64,000 nucleotides of DNA from NCBI RefSeq assembly GCF_910591885.1, contig NW_025963626.1:62001-126000 (forward strand), given 5' to 3'. The notes under the pieces were generated by a model. That model saw only the letters and a program-made list of their open reading frames with translations, was not told the DNA's origin and made no database searches. Of the stretch, positions 1 to 11,510 are shown one piece after another; positions within the stretch are counted from its first letter, which is position 1, and every line of letters starts with the position of its first letter. The stretch is from Bombus terrestris. Taxonomy: Eukaryota > Arthropoda > Insecta > Hymenoptera > Apidae. Both the position numbers and the translations under genes were made by a program.

Positions 1-690
1 CCACGGTGTCCAACGGTGTCCCACGTTGTCCCACGTTGTCCCACGTTGTCCCACGTTGTCCCACGTTGTCCCACGTTGTCCCACGTTGTCCCACGTTGTC
101 CCACGTTGTCCCACGTTGTCCCACGTTGTCCGACGTTGTCCCACGGTGTCCAACGATGTCCAACGGTGTCCAACGGTGTCCCACGTTGTCCCACGTTGTC
201 CCACGTTGTCCCACGTTGTCCCACGTTGTCCCACGATGTCCCACGTTGTCCCACGTTGTCCCACGTTGTCCCACGGTGTCCAACGATGTCCAACGGTGTC
301 CCACGTTGTCCAACGGTGTCCCACGTTGTCCCACGTTGTCCCACGTTGTCCCACGTTGTCCCACGTTGTCCCACGTTGTCCAACGATGTCCAACGGTGTC
401 CCACGTTGTCCCACGTTGTTCCATGGTTTCCCACGTTGTCCCACGTTGTCCCACGTTGTCCCACGGTGTCCAACGATGTCCAACGGTGTCCAACGGTGTC
501 CCACGTTGTCCCACGTTGTCCCACGGTGTCCAACGATGTCCAACGGTGTCCCACGTTGTCCAACGATGTCCAACGGTGTCCCACGTTGTCCCACGTTGTC
601 CCACGTTGTCCCACGTTGTCCCACGTTGTCCCACGATGTCCCACGTTGTCCCACGTTGTCCCACGTTGTCCCACGTTGTCCCACGATGTC

Positions 691-1020
691 CAACGATGTC
701 CAACGATGTCCAACGGTGTCCAACGATGTCCAACGGTGTCCAACGATGTCCAACGGTGTCCAACGATGTCCAACGATGTCCAACGGTGTCCCACGATGTC
801 CAACGATGTCCAACGATGTCCAACGGTGTCCAACGGTGTCCAACGGTGTCCCACGGTATCCAACGGTGTCCCACGTTGTCCCACGTTGTCCCACGTTGTC
901 CCACGTTGTCCCACGATGTCCCACGTTGTCCAACGGTGTCCAACGGTGTCCAACGATGTCCAACGATGTCCAACGGTGTCCCACGATGTCCAACGATGTC
1001 CAACGATGTCCAACGGTGTC
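691..1020. repeat. R/S-rich island (first example of a recurrent cassette)
   Basis: Here R and S units replace the usual P runs, with occasional U, then four P, one U, one P, and a second R/S stretch. The same order recurs at about 7,361-7,620, 10,401-10,660, 12,891-13,150, 18,191-18,600, 28,561-28,950, 35,201-35,520, 37,851-38,070, 43,471-43,740, 50,211-50,530 and 59,390-59,650, and in shortened form near 25,311-25,510 and 31,991-32,190. Because R and S begin with CA, these islands lack the CCC junctions found between P units, and position 6 is A or G instead of T. They therefore differ from P runs in GGG spacing on the - strand and in TT content. Confidence 0.85.
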
Positions 1021-1470
1021 CCACGTTGTCCCACGTTGTCCCACGTTGTCCCACGTTGTCCCACGGTGTCCAACGATGTCCAACGATGTCCAACGGTGTC
1101 CAACGGTGTCCCACGGTGTCCAACGGTGTCCCACGTTGTCCCACGTTGTCCCACGTTGTCCCACGTTGTCCCACGTTGTCCCACGTTGTCCCACGTTGTC
1201 CAACGATGTCCAACGGTGTCCCACGTTGTCCCACGTTGTTCCATGGTTTCCCACGTTGTCCCACGTTGTCCCTCGTTGTCCCACGTTGTCCCACGTTGTC
1301 CCACGGTGTCCCACGGTGTCCAACGATGTCCAACGGTGTCCCACGTTGTCCCACGTTGTCCCACGTTGTCCCACGTTGTCCCACGTTGTCCCACGATGTC
1401 CCACGTTGTCCCACGTTGTCCCACGTTGTCCCACGTTGTCCCACGTTGTCCCACGTTGTCCCACGTTGTC

Positions 1471-1480
1471 CCACGTGGTC
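1471..1480. other. ccacgtggtc unit with CCACGTGG palindrome (first of about 19)
   Basis: A T-to-G change at unit position 7 turns CACGTT into CACGTG inside the 8-bp palindrome CCACGTGG. This is the core E-box or G-box sequence bound by bHLH and plant bZIP proteins. Other copies are at 19771, 19911, 22591, 24021, 26121, 27541, 30251, 31771, 32521, 33581, 35971, 44191, 46901, 48071, 48561, 49041, about 50980, and 60100. Most sit in one conserved context: two P units, then Q, R, S, P, S. They were spread by duplication of one ancestor. Binding in vivo is not shown. Confidence 0.75.
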
Positions 1481-2240
1481 CCACGTTGTCCCACGTTGTC
1501 CCACGGTGTCCAACGATGTCCAACGGTGTCCCACGTTGTCCAACGGTGTCCCACGTTGTCCCACGTTGTCCCACGTTGTCCCACGTTGTCCCACGATGTC
1601 CCACGTTGTCCCACGTTGTCCCACGTTGTCCCACGTTGTCCCACGTTGTCCCACGTTGTCCCACGTTCTCCCACGTTGTCCCACGTTGTCCCACGTTGTC
1701 CCACGGTGTCCAACGATGTCCAACGGTGTCCAACGGTGTCCCACGGTGTCCAACGGTGTCCCACGTTGTCCCACGTTGTCCCACGTTGTCCCACGTTGTC
1801 CCACGTTGTCCCACGTTGTCCCACGTTGTCCAACGATGTCCAACGGTGTCCCACGTTGTCCCACGTTGTTCCATGGTTTCCCACGTTGTCCCACGTTGTC
1901 CCACGTTGTCCCACGGTGTCCAACGATGTCCAACGGTGTCCAACGGTGTCCCACGTTGTCCCACGTTGTCCCACGGTGTCCAACGATGTCCAACGGTGTC
2001 CCACGTTGTCCAACGATGTCCAACGGTGTCCCACGTTGTCCCACGTTGTCCCACGTTGTCCCACGTTGTCCCACGTTGTCCCACGTTGTCCCACGATGTC
2101 CCACGTTGTCCCACGTTGTCCCACGTTGTCCCACGTTGTCCCACGTTGTCCCACGTTGTCCCACGTTGTCCCACGTTGTCCCACGTTGTCCCACGTTGTC
2201 CCACGTTGTCCCACGTTGTCCCACGTTGTCCCACGTTGTC

Positions 2241-3240
2241 CCACGGTGTCCAACGGTGTCCAACGATGTCCCACGTTGTCCCACGTTGTCCCACGTTGTC
2301 CCACGTTGTCCCACGATGTCCCACGTTGTCCCACGTTGTCCCACGTTGTCCCACGTTGTCCCACGTTGTCCCACGTTGTCCCACGTTGTCCCACGTTGTC
2401 CCACGGTGTCCAACGATGTCCAACGGTGTCCAGCGATGTCCAACGGTGTCCCACGTTGTCCCACGTTTTCCCACGTTGTCCCACGTTGTCCCACGGTGTC
2501 CAACGATGTCCAACGATGTCCAACGGTGTCCCACGTTGTCCCACGTTGTTCCATGGTTTCCCACGTTGTCCCACGTTGTCCCACGTTGTCCCACGGTGTC
2601 CAACGATGTCCAACGGTGTCCAACGGTGTCCAACGGTGTCCAACGGTGTCCCACGTTGTCCCACGTTGTCCCACGTTGTCCCACGTTGTCCCACGTTGTC
2701 CCACGATGTCCCACGTTGTCCCACGTTGTCCCACGTTGTCCCACGGTGTCCAACAATGTCCAACGGTGTCCCACGTTGTCCAACGGTGTCCCACGTTGTC
2801 CCACGTTGTCCCACGTTGTCCCACGTTGTCCCACGATGTCCCACGTTGTCCCACGTTGTCCCACGTTGTCCCACGTTGTCCCACGTTGTCCCACGTTGTC
2901 CCACGTTGTCCCACGTTGTCCCACGTTGTCCCACGTTGTCCCACGTTGTCCCACGTTGTCCCACGGTGTCCAACGATGTCCAACGGTGTCCAACGGTGTC
3001 CCACGGTGTCCAACGGTGTCCCACGTTGTCCCACGTTGTCCCACGTTGTCCCACGTTGTCCCACGTTGTCCCACGTTGTCCCACGTTGTCCGACGATGTC
3101 CAACGGTGTCCCACGTTGTCCCACGTTGTTCCATGGTTTCCCACGTTGTCCCACGTTGTCCCACGTTGTCCCATGGTGTCCAACGATGTCCAACGGTGTC
3201 CAACGGTGTCCAACGGTGTCCAACGGTGTCCAACGGTGTC
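2241..3240. repeat. 1.91-kb-offset module, copy 1
   Basis: Marker order in this copy: cagcgatgtc 2,431, ccacgttttc 2,461, ccatggtttc 2,551, caacaatgtc 2,751, cgacgatgtc 3,091, ccatggtttc 3,131. The same order occurs in the partner at 4,141-5,150, shifted by 1,910-1,920 bp. Small shifts are whole units gained or lost in P runs. Between the copies, 3,241-4,140 carries further P runs, ccaggttgtc at 3,651, a shortened cassette at 3,691-3,800 and another ccatggtttc at 3,931. Confidence 0.85.
2431..2560. repeat. 130-bp cassette, first of 27 located copies
   Basis: Thirteen units in fixed order: cagcgatgtc, S, P, ccacgttttc, P, P, Q, R, R, S, P, ccacgttgtt, ccatggtttc. The distance from the first to the last marker is always 120 bp. 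I located starts at 2431, 4341, 5541, 6911, 8071, 8591, 9951, 11111, 12441, 13601, 20871, 25141, 31831, 34581, 36921, 39301, 41801, 43291, 46391, 47211, 49581, 51920, 53620, 55110, 56020, 57720 and 59210. The copies at 39301, 51920 and 56020 share a ttgtt unit just after ccacgttttc. An 11-unit form lacking two units, including ccacgttttc, occurs at 3691, 40501, 52660 and 56760. The cassette is the clearest ancestral module of the array. Confidence 0.93.
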
Positions 3241-4140
3241 CCACGTTGTCCCACGTTGTCCCACGTTGTCCCACGGTGTCCAACGATGTCCAACGGTGTC
3301 CCACGTTGTCCCACGTTGTCCCACGTTGTCCCACGTTGTCCCACGTTGTCCCACGATGTCCCACGTTGTCCCACGTTGTCCCACGTTGTCCCACGTTGTC
3401 CCACGTTGTCCCACGTTGTCCCACGTTGTCCCACGTTGTCCCACGTTGTCCCACGTTGTCCCACGTTGTCCCACGTTGTCCCACGTTGTCCCACGGTGTC
3501 CAACGGTGTCCAACGATGTCCCACGTTGTCCCACGTTGTCCCACGTTGTCCCACGTTGTCCCACGATGTCCCACGTTGTCCCACGTTGTCCCACGTTGTC
3601 CCACGTTGTCCCACGTTGTCCCACGTTGTCCCACGTTGTCCCACGTTGTCCCAGGTTGTCCCACGGTGTCCAACGATGTCCAACGGTGTCCAGCGATGTC
3701 CAACGGTGTCCCACGTTGTCCCACGTTGTCCCACGGTGTCCAACGATGTCCAACGATGTCCAACGGTGTCCCACGTTGTCCCACGTTGTTCCATGGTTTC
3801 CCACGTTGTCCCACGTTGTCCCACGTTGTCCCACGGTGTCCAACGATGTCCAACGGTGTCCAACGGTGTCCAACGGTGTCCAACGGTGTCCCACGTTGTC
3901 CAACGGTGTCCCACGTTGTCCCACGTTGTTCCATGGTTTCCCACGTTGTCCCACGTTGTCCCACGTTGTCCCACGGTGTCCAACGATGTCCAACGGTGTC
4001 CAACGGTGTCCAACGGTGTCCAACGGTGTCCAACGGTGTCCCACGTTGTCCCACGTTGTCCCACGTTGTCCCACGGTGTCCAACGATGTCCAACGGTGTC
4101 CCACGTTGTCCCACGTTGTCCCACGTTGTCCCACGTTGTC

Positions 4141-5150
4141 CCACGGTTTCCAACGGTGTCCAACGATGTCCCACGTTGTCCCACGTTGTCCCACGTTGTC
4201 CCACGTTGTCCCACGATGTCCCACGTTGTCCCACGTTGTCCCACGTTGTCCCACGTTGTCCCACGTTGTCCCACGTTGTCCCACGTTGTCCCACGTTGTC
4301 CCACGTTGTCCCACGGTGTCCAAGGATGTCCAACGGTGTCCAGCGATGTCCAACGGTGTCCCACGTTGTCCCACGTTTTCCCACGTTGTCCCACGTTGTC
4401 CCACGGTGTCCAACGATGTCCAACGATGTCCAACGGTGTCCCACGTTGTCCCACGTTGTTCCATGGTTTCCCACGTTGTCCCACGTTGTCCCACGTTGTC
4501 CCACGGTGTCCAACGATGTCCAACGGTGTCCAACGGTGTCCAACGGTGTCCAACGGTGTCCCACGTTGTCCCACGTTGTCCCACGTTGTCCCACGTTGTC
4601 CCACGTTGTCCCACGTTGTCCCACGATGTCCCACGTTGTCCCACGTTGTCCCACGTTGTCCCACGGTGTCCAACAATGTCCAACGGTGTCCCACGTTGTC
4701 CAACGGTGTCCCACGTTGTCCCACGTTGTCCCACGTTGTCCCACGTTGTCCCACGATGTCCCACGTTGTCCCACGTTGTCCCACGTTGTCCCACGTTGTC
4801 CCACGTTGTCCCACGTTGTCCCACGTTGTCCCACGTTGTCCCACGTTGTCCCACGTTGTCCCACGTTGTCCCACGGTGTCCAACGATGTCCAACGGTGTC
4901 CCACGGTGTCCAACGGTGTCCCACGTTGTCCCACGTTGTCCCACGTTGTCCCACGTTGTCCCACGTTGTCCCACGTTGTCCCACGTTGTCCCACGTTGTC
5001 CGACGATGTCCAACGTTGTCCCACGTTGTCCCACGTTGTTCGACGGTTTCCCACGTTGTCCCACGTTGTCCCACGTTGTCCCACGTTGTCCAACGATGTC
5101 CAACGGTGTCCAACGGTGTCCAACGGTGTCCAACGGTGTCCAACGGTGTC
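4141..5150. repeat. 1.91-kb-offset module, copy 2
   Basis: Markers matching copy 1: cagcgatgtc 4,341, ccacgttttc 4,371, ccatggtttc 4,461, caacaatgtc 4,671, cgacgatgtc 5,001. At 5,041, where copy 1 has ccatggtttc, this copy has cgacggtttc, still preceded by ccacgttgtt. It therefore keeps a CpG where almost all other copies of this marker have TG. The copy opens with ccacggtttc at 4,141, a plausible CpG-retaining relative of ccatggtttc, and has caaggatgtc at 4,321. The next stretch, 5,151-5,420, is ordinary mixed units with ccatggtttc at 5,231 and 5,391. Confidence 0.83.
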
Positions 5151-5420
5151 CCACGTTGTCCCACGTTGTCCCACGTTGTCCCACGTTGTCCCACGTTGTC
5201 CGACGATGTCCAACGGTGTCCCACGTTGTCCCACGTTGTTCCATGGTTTCCCACGTTGTCCCACGTTGTCCCACGTTGTCCCACGGTGTCCAACGATGTC
5301 CAACGGTGTCCAACGGTGTCCAACGGTGTCCAACGGTGTCCAACGGTGTCCCACGTTGTCCCACGTTGTCCCACGTTGTTCCATGGTTTCCCACGTTGTC
5401 CCACGTTGTCCCACGTTGTC

Positions 5421-8400
5421 CCACGGTGTCCAACGATGTCCCACGTTGTCCCACGATGTCCCACGTTGTCCCACGTTGTCCCACGTTGTCCCACGTTGTC
5501 CCACGTTGTCCCACGGTGTCCAACGATGTCCAACGGTGTCCAGCGATGTCCAACGGTGTCCCACGTTGTCCCACGTTTTCCCACGTTGTCCCACGTTGTC
5601 CCACGGTGTCCAACGATGTCCAACGATGTCCAACGGTGTCCCACGTTGTCCCACGTTGTTCCATGGTTTCCCACGTTGTCCCACGTTGTCCCACGTTGTC
5701 CCACGGTGTCCAACGATGTCCAACGGTGTCCAACGGTGTCCAACGGTGTCCAACGGTGTCCCACGTTGTCCCACGTTGTCCCACGTTGTCCCACGATGTC
5801 CCACGTTGTCCCACGTTGTCCCACGTTGTCCCACGTTGTCCCACGATGTCCCACGTTGTCCCACGTTGTCCCACGTTGTCCCACGTTGTCCGACGTTGTC
5901 CCACGTTGTCCCACGTTGTCCCACGTTGTCCCACGTTGTCCCACGTTGTCCCACGTTGTCCCACGGTGTCCAACGATGTCCAACGGTGTCCAACGGTGTC
6001 CCACGTTGTCCCACGTTGTCCCACGTTGTCCCACGTTGTCCCACGTTGTCCCACGTTGTCCCACGTTGTCCAACGATGTCCAACGGTGTCCCACGTTGTC
6101 CCACGTTGTGCCACGTTGTCCCACGTTGTCCCACGTTGTCCCACGTTGTCCCACGTTGTCCCACGTTGTCCCACGTTGTCCCACGTTGTCCCACGTTGTC
6201 CCACGTTGTCCCACGTTGTCCCACGTTGTCCAACGATGTCCAACGGTGTCCAACGGTGTCCCACGTTGTCCCACGTTGTCCCACGTTGTCCCACGTTGTC
6301 CCACGTTGTCCCACGTTGTCCCACGATGTCCCACGTTGTCCCACGTTGTCCCACGTTGTCCCACGTTGTCCAACGATGTCCAACGGTGTCCCACGTTGTC
6401 CCACGTTGTGCCACGTTGTCCCACGTTGTCCCACGTTGTCCCACGTTGTCCCACGTTGTCCCACGTTGTCCCACGTTGTCCCACGTTGTCCCACGGTGTC
6501 CAACGATGTCCAACGGTGTCCAACGGTGTCCCACGGTGTCCAACGGTGTCCCACGTTGTCCCACGTTGTCCCACGTTGTCCCACGTTGTCCCACGTTGTC
6601 CCACGTTGTCCCACGTTGTCCCACGTTGTCCCACGTTGTCCAACGATGTCCAACGGTGTCCCACGTTGTCCCACGTTGTTCCATGGTTTCCCACGTTGTC
6701 CCACGTTGTCCCACGTTGTCCCACGGTGTCCAACGATGTCCAACGGTGTCCAACGGTGTCCCACGTTGTCCCACGTTGTCCCACGGTGTCCAACGATGTC
6801 CAACGGTGTCCCACGTTGTCCAACGATGTCCAACGGTGTCCCACGTTGTCCCACGTTGTCCCACGTTGTCCCACGTTGTCCCACGGTGTCCAACGATGTC
6901 CAACGGTGTCCAGCGATGTCCAACGGTGTCCCACGTTGTCCCACGTTTTCCCACGTTGTCCCACGTTGTCCCACGGTGTCCAACGATGTCCAACGATGTC
7001 CAACGGTGTCCCACGTTGTCCCACGTTGTTCCATGGTTTCCCACGTTGTCCCACGTTGTCCCACGTTGTCCCACGGTGTCCAACGATGTCCAACGGTGTC
7101 CAACGGTGTCCAACGGTGTCCAACGGTGTCCCACGGTGTCCCACGGTGTCCCACGTTGTCCCACGTTGTCCCACGTTGTCCCACGTTGTCCCACGTTGTC
7201 CCACGTTGTCCCACGTTGTCCGACGATGTCCAACGGTGTCCCACGTTGTCCCACGTTGTTCCATGGTTTCCCACGTTGTCCCACGTTGTTCCATGGTTTC
7301 CCACGTTGTCCCACGTTGTCCCACGTTGTCCCACGGTGTCCAACGATGTCCAACGGTGTCCAACGATGTCCAACGATGTCCAACGGTGTCCCACGATGTC
7401 CAACGATGTCCAACGATGTCCAACGGTGTCCAACGGTGTCCAACGGTGTCCCACGGTGTCCAACGGTGTCCCACGTTGTCCCACGTTGTCCCACGTTGTC
7501 CCACGTTGTCCCACGATGTCCCACGTTGTCCAACGGTGTCCAACGGTGTCCAACGATGTCCAACGATGTCCAACGGTGTCCCACGATGTCCAACGATGTC
7601 CAACGATGTCCAACGGTGTCCCACGTTGTCCCACGTTGTCCCACCTTGTCCCACGTTGTCCCACGTTGTCCCACGATGTCCAACGGTGTCCCACGTTGTC
7701 CCACGTTGTTCCATGGTTTCCCACGTTGTCCCACGTTGTCCCACGTTGTCCCACGGTGTCCAACGATGTCCAACGGTGTCCAACGATGTCCAACGATGTC
7801 CAACGGTGTCCCACGATGTCCAACGATGTCCAACGATGTCCAACGGTGTCCAACGGTGTCCAACGGTGTCCCACGATGTCCAACGATGTCCAACGATGTC
7901 CCACGTTGTCCCACGTTGTCCCACGTTGTCCCACGTTGTCCCACGATGTCCCACGTTGTCCCACGTTGTCCCACGTTGTCCCACGTTGTCCCACGTTGTC
8001 CCACGTTGTCCCACGTTGTCCCACGTTGTCCCACGTTGTCCCACGGTGCCCAACGATGTCCAACGGTGCCCAGCGATGTCCAACGGTGTCCCACGTTGTC
8101 CCACGTTTTCCCACGTTGTCCCACGTTGTCCCACGGTGTCCAACGATGTCCAACGATGTCCAACGGTGTCCCACGTTGTCCCACGTTGTTCCATGGTTTC
8201 CCACGTTGTCCCACGTTGTCCCACGTTGTCCCACGTTGTCCCACGGTGTCCAACGATGTCCAACGGTGTCCAACGGTGTCCAACGGTGTCCAACGGTGTC
8301 CCACGTTGTCCCACGTTGTCCCACGTTGTCCCACGATGTCCCACGTTGTCCCACGTTGTCCCACGTTGTCCCACGTTGTCCCACGATGTCCCACGTTGTC

Positions 8401-8470
8401 CCACGTTGTCCCACGTTGTCCCACGTTGTCCGACGTTGTCCCACGTTGTCCCACGTTGTCCCACGTTGTC
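5421..8470. repeat. 3.05-kb higher-order repeat, copy 1
   Basis: Markers: cagcgatgtc 5,541, ccatggtttc 5,661, cgacgttgtc 5,891, ccacgttgtg 6,101 and 6,401, ccatggtttc 6,681, 7,031, 7,261, 7,291, 7,711 and 8,191, ccaccttgtc 7,641, ccacggtgcc 8,041, cgacgttgtc 8,431. Intervals between the ccatggtttc marks from 6,681 on are 350, 230, 30, 420 and 480 bp. The two marks 30 bp apart are a distinctive signature. The next copy carries the same rare units 3,040-3,050 bp further on. Confidence 0.92.
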
Positions 8471-11400
8471 CCACGGTGTCCAACGATGTCCCACGTTGTC
8501 CCACGATGTCCCACGTTGTCCCACGTTGTCCCACGTTGTCCCACGTTGTCCCACGTTGTCCCACGGTGTCCAACGATGTCCCACGGTGTCCAGCGATGTC
8601 CAACGGTGTCCCACGTTGTCCCACGTTTTCCCACGTTGTCCCACGTTGTCCCACGGTGTCCAACGATGTCCAACGATGTCCAACGGTGTCCCACGTTGTC
8701 CCACGTTGTTCCATGGTTTCCCACGTTGTCCCACGTTGTCCCACGTTGTCCCACGGTGTCCAACGATGTCCAACGGTGTCCAACGGTGTCCAACGGTGTC
8801 CAACGGTGTCCCACGTTGTCCCACGTTGTCCCACGTTGTCCCACGATGTCCCACGTTGTCCCACGTTGTCCCACGTTGTCCCACGTTGTCCCACGATGTC
8901 CCACGTTGTCCCACGTTGTCCCACGTTGTCCCACGTTGTCCGACGTTGTCCCACGTTGTCCCACGTTGTCCCACGTTGTCCCACGTTGTCCCACGTTGTC
9001 CCACGTTGTCCCACGGTGTCCAACGATGTCCAACGGTGTCCAACGGTGTCCCACGTTGTCCCACGTTGTCCCACGTTGTCCCACGTTGTCCCACGTTGTC
9101 CCACGTTGTCCCACGTTGTCCAACGATGTCCAACGGTGTCCCACGTTGTCCCACGTTGTGCCACGTTGTCCCACGTTGTCCCACGTTGTCCCACGTTGTC
9201 CCACGTTGTCCCACGTTGTCCCACGTTGTCCCACGTTGTCCCACGTTGTCCCACGTTGTCCCACGTTGTCCCACGTTGTCCAACGATGTCCAACGGTGTC
9301 CAACGGTGTCCCACGTTGTCCCACGTTGTCCCACGTTGTCCCACGTTGTCCCACGTTGTCCCACGATGTCCCACGTTGTCCCACGTTGTCCCACGTTGTC
9401 CCACGTTGTCCAACGATGTCCAACGGTGTCCCACGTTGTCCCACGTTGTGCCACGTTGTCCCACGTTGTCCCACGTTGTCCCACGTTGTCCCACGTTGTC
9501 CCACGTTGTCCCACGTTGTCCCACGTTGTCCCACGGTGTCCAACGATGTCCAACGGTGTCCAACGGTGTCCCACGGTGTCCCACGGTGTCCCACGTTGTC
9601 CCACGTTGTCCCACGTTGTCCCACGTTGTCCCACGTTGTCCCACGTTGTCCCACGTTGTCCCACGTTGTCCCACGTTGTCCAACGATGTCCAACGGTGTC
9701 CCACGTTGTCCCACGTTGTTCCATGGTTTCCCACGTTGTCCCACGTTGTCCCACGTTGTCCCACGGTGTCCAACGATGTCCAACGGTGTCCAACGGTGTC
9801 CCACGTTGTCCCACGTTGTCCCACGGTGTCCAACGATGTCCAACGGTGTCCCACGTTGTCCAACGATGTCCAACGGTGTCCCACGTTGTCCCACGTTGTC
9901 CCACGTTGTCCCACGTTGTCCCACGGTGTCCAACGATGTCCAACGGTGTCCAGCGATGTCCAACGGTGTCCCACGTTGTCCCACGTTTTCCCACGTTGTC
10001 CCACGTTGTCCCACGGTGTCCAACGATGTCCAACGATGTCCAACGGTGTCCCACGTTGTCCCACGTTGTTCCATGGTTTCCCACGTTGTCCCACGTTGTC
10101 CCACGTTGTCCCACGGTGTCCAACGATGTCCAACGGTGTCCAACGGTGTCCAACGGTGTCCAACGGTGTCCCACGGTGTCCAACGGTGTCCCACGTTGTC
10201 CCACGTTGTCCCACGTTGTCCCACGTTGTCCCACGTTGTCCCACGTTGTCCCACGTTGTCCGACGATGTCCAACGGTGTCCCACGTTGTCCCACGTTGTT
10301 CCATGGTTTCCCACGTTGTCCCACGTTGTTCCATGGTTTCCCACGTTGTCCCACGTTGTCCCACGTTGTCCCACGGTGTCCAACGATGTCCAACGGTGTC
10401 CAACGATGTCCAACGATGTCCAACGGTGTCCCACGATGTCCAACGATGTCCAACGATGTCCAACGGTGTCCAACGGTGTCCAACGGTGTCCCACGGTGTC
10501 CAACGGTGTCCCACGTTGTCCCACGTTGTCCCACGTTGTCCCACGTTGTCCCACGATGTCCCACGTTGTCCAACGGTGTCCAACGGTGTCCAACGATGTC
10601 CAACGATGTCCCACGGTGTCCCACGATGTCCAACGATGTCCAACGATGTCCAACGGTGTCCCACGTTGTCCCACGTTGTCCCACCTTGTCCCACGTTGTC
10701 CCACGTTGTCCGACGATGTCCAACGGTGTCCCACGTTGTCCCACGTTGTTCCATGGTTTCCCACGTTGTCCCACGTTGTCCCACGTTGTCCCACGGTGTC
10801 CAACGATGTCCAACGGTGTCCAACGATGTCCAACGATGTCCAACGGTGTCCCACGATGTCCAACGATGTCCAACGATGTCCAACGGTGTCCAACGGTGTC
10901 CAACGGTGTCCCACGATGTCCAACGATGTCCAACGATGTCCCACGTTGTCCCACGTTGTCCCACGTTGTCCCACGTTGTCCCACGATGTCCCACGTTGTC
11001 CCACGTTGTCCCACGTTGTCCCACGTTGTCCCACGTTGTCCCACGTTGTCCCACGTTGTCCCACGTTGTCCCACGTTGTCCCACGGTGCCCAACGATGTC
11101 CAACGGTGTCCAGCGATGTCCAACGGTGTCCCACGTTGTCCCACGTTTTCCCACGTTGTCCCACGTTGTCCCACGGTGTCCAACGATGTCCAACGATGTC
11201 CAACGGTGTCCCACGTTGTCCCACGTTGTTCCATGGTTTCCCACGTTGTCCCACGTTGTCCCACGTTGTCCCACGTTGTCCCACGGTGTCCAACGATGTC
11301 CAACGGTGTCCAACGGTGTCCAACGGTGTCCAACGGTGTCCCACGTTGTCCCACGTTGTCCCACGTTGTCCCACGATGTCCCACGTTGTCCCACGTTGTC

Positions 11401-11510
11401 CCACGTTGTCCCACGTTGTCCCACGATGTCCCACGTTGTCCCACGTTGTCCCACGTTGTCCCACGTTGTCCGACGTTGTCCCACGTTGTCCCACGTTGTC
11501 CCACGTTGTC
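8471..11510. repeat. 3.05-kb higher-order repeat, copy 2
   Basis: The markers repeat those of copy 1: cagcgatgtc 8,591, ccatggtttc 8,711, cgacgttgtc 8,941, ccacgttgtg 9,151 and 9,441, ccatggtttc 9,721, 10,071, 10,301, 10,331, 10,751 and 11,231, ccaccttgtc 10,681, ccacggtgcc 11,081, cgacgttgtc 11,471. The offset to copy 1 is 3,050 bp in the first part and 3,040 bp in the second, so one unit was lost from a P run. Point differences are few, for example Q for S at 8,581 before cagcgatgtc. Confidence 0.92.

Larger units (their letters stand above)
1..2240. repeat. Leading section of the array, mixed P runs and R/S islands
   Basis: This section has no gene. It begins with P runs (the run from 21 to 130 is nearly pure), then alternating P runs and short Q-R-S phrases. 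The paired marker ccacgttgtt + ccatggtttc ends at about 430, 1,250 and 1,880. An R/S-rich island occupies 691-1,020. Single odd units are ccacggtatc at 851, cctcgttgtc at 1,271, ccacgtggtc at 1,471 and ccacgttctc at 1,661. I found no long partner for the whole section inside the window, although its phrases recur everywhere. Confidence 0.9.

Noticed and set aside
421..430. ccatggtttc units as start codons in a good context
   Set aside because: The ATG within CCATGG looks like a strong eukaryotic start, but it recurs as a repeat marker throughout the array with no distinct downstream coding sequence.
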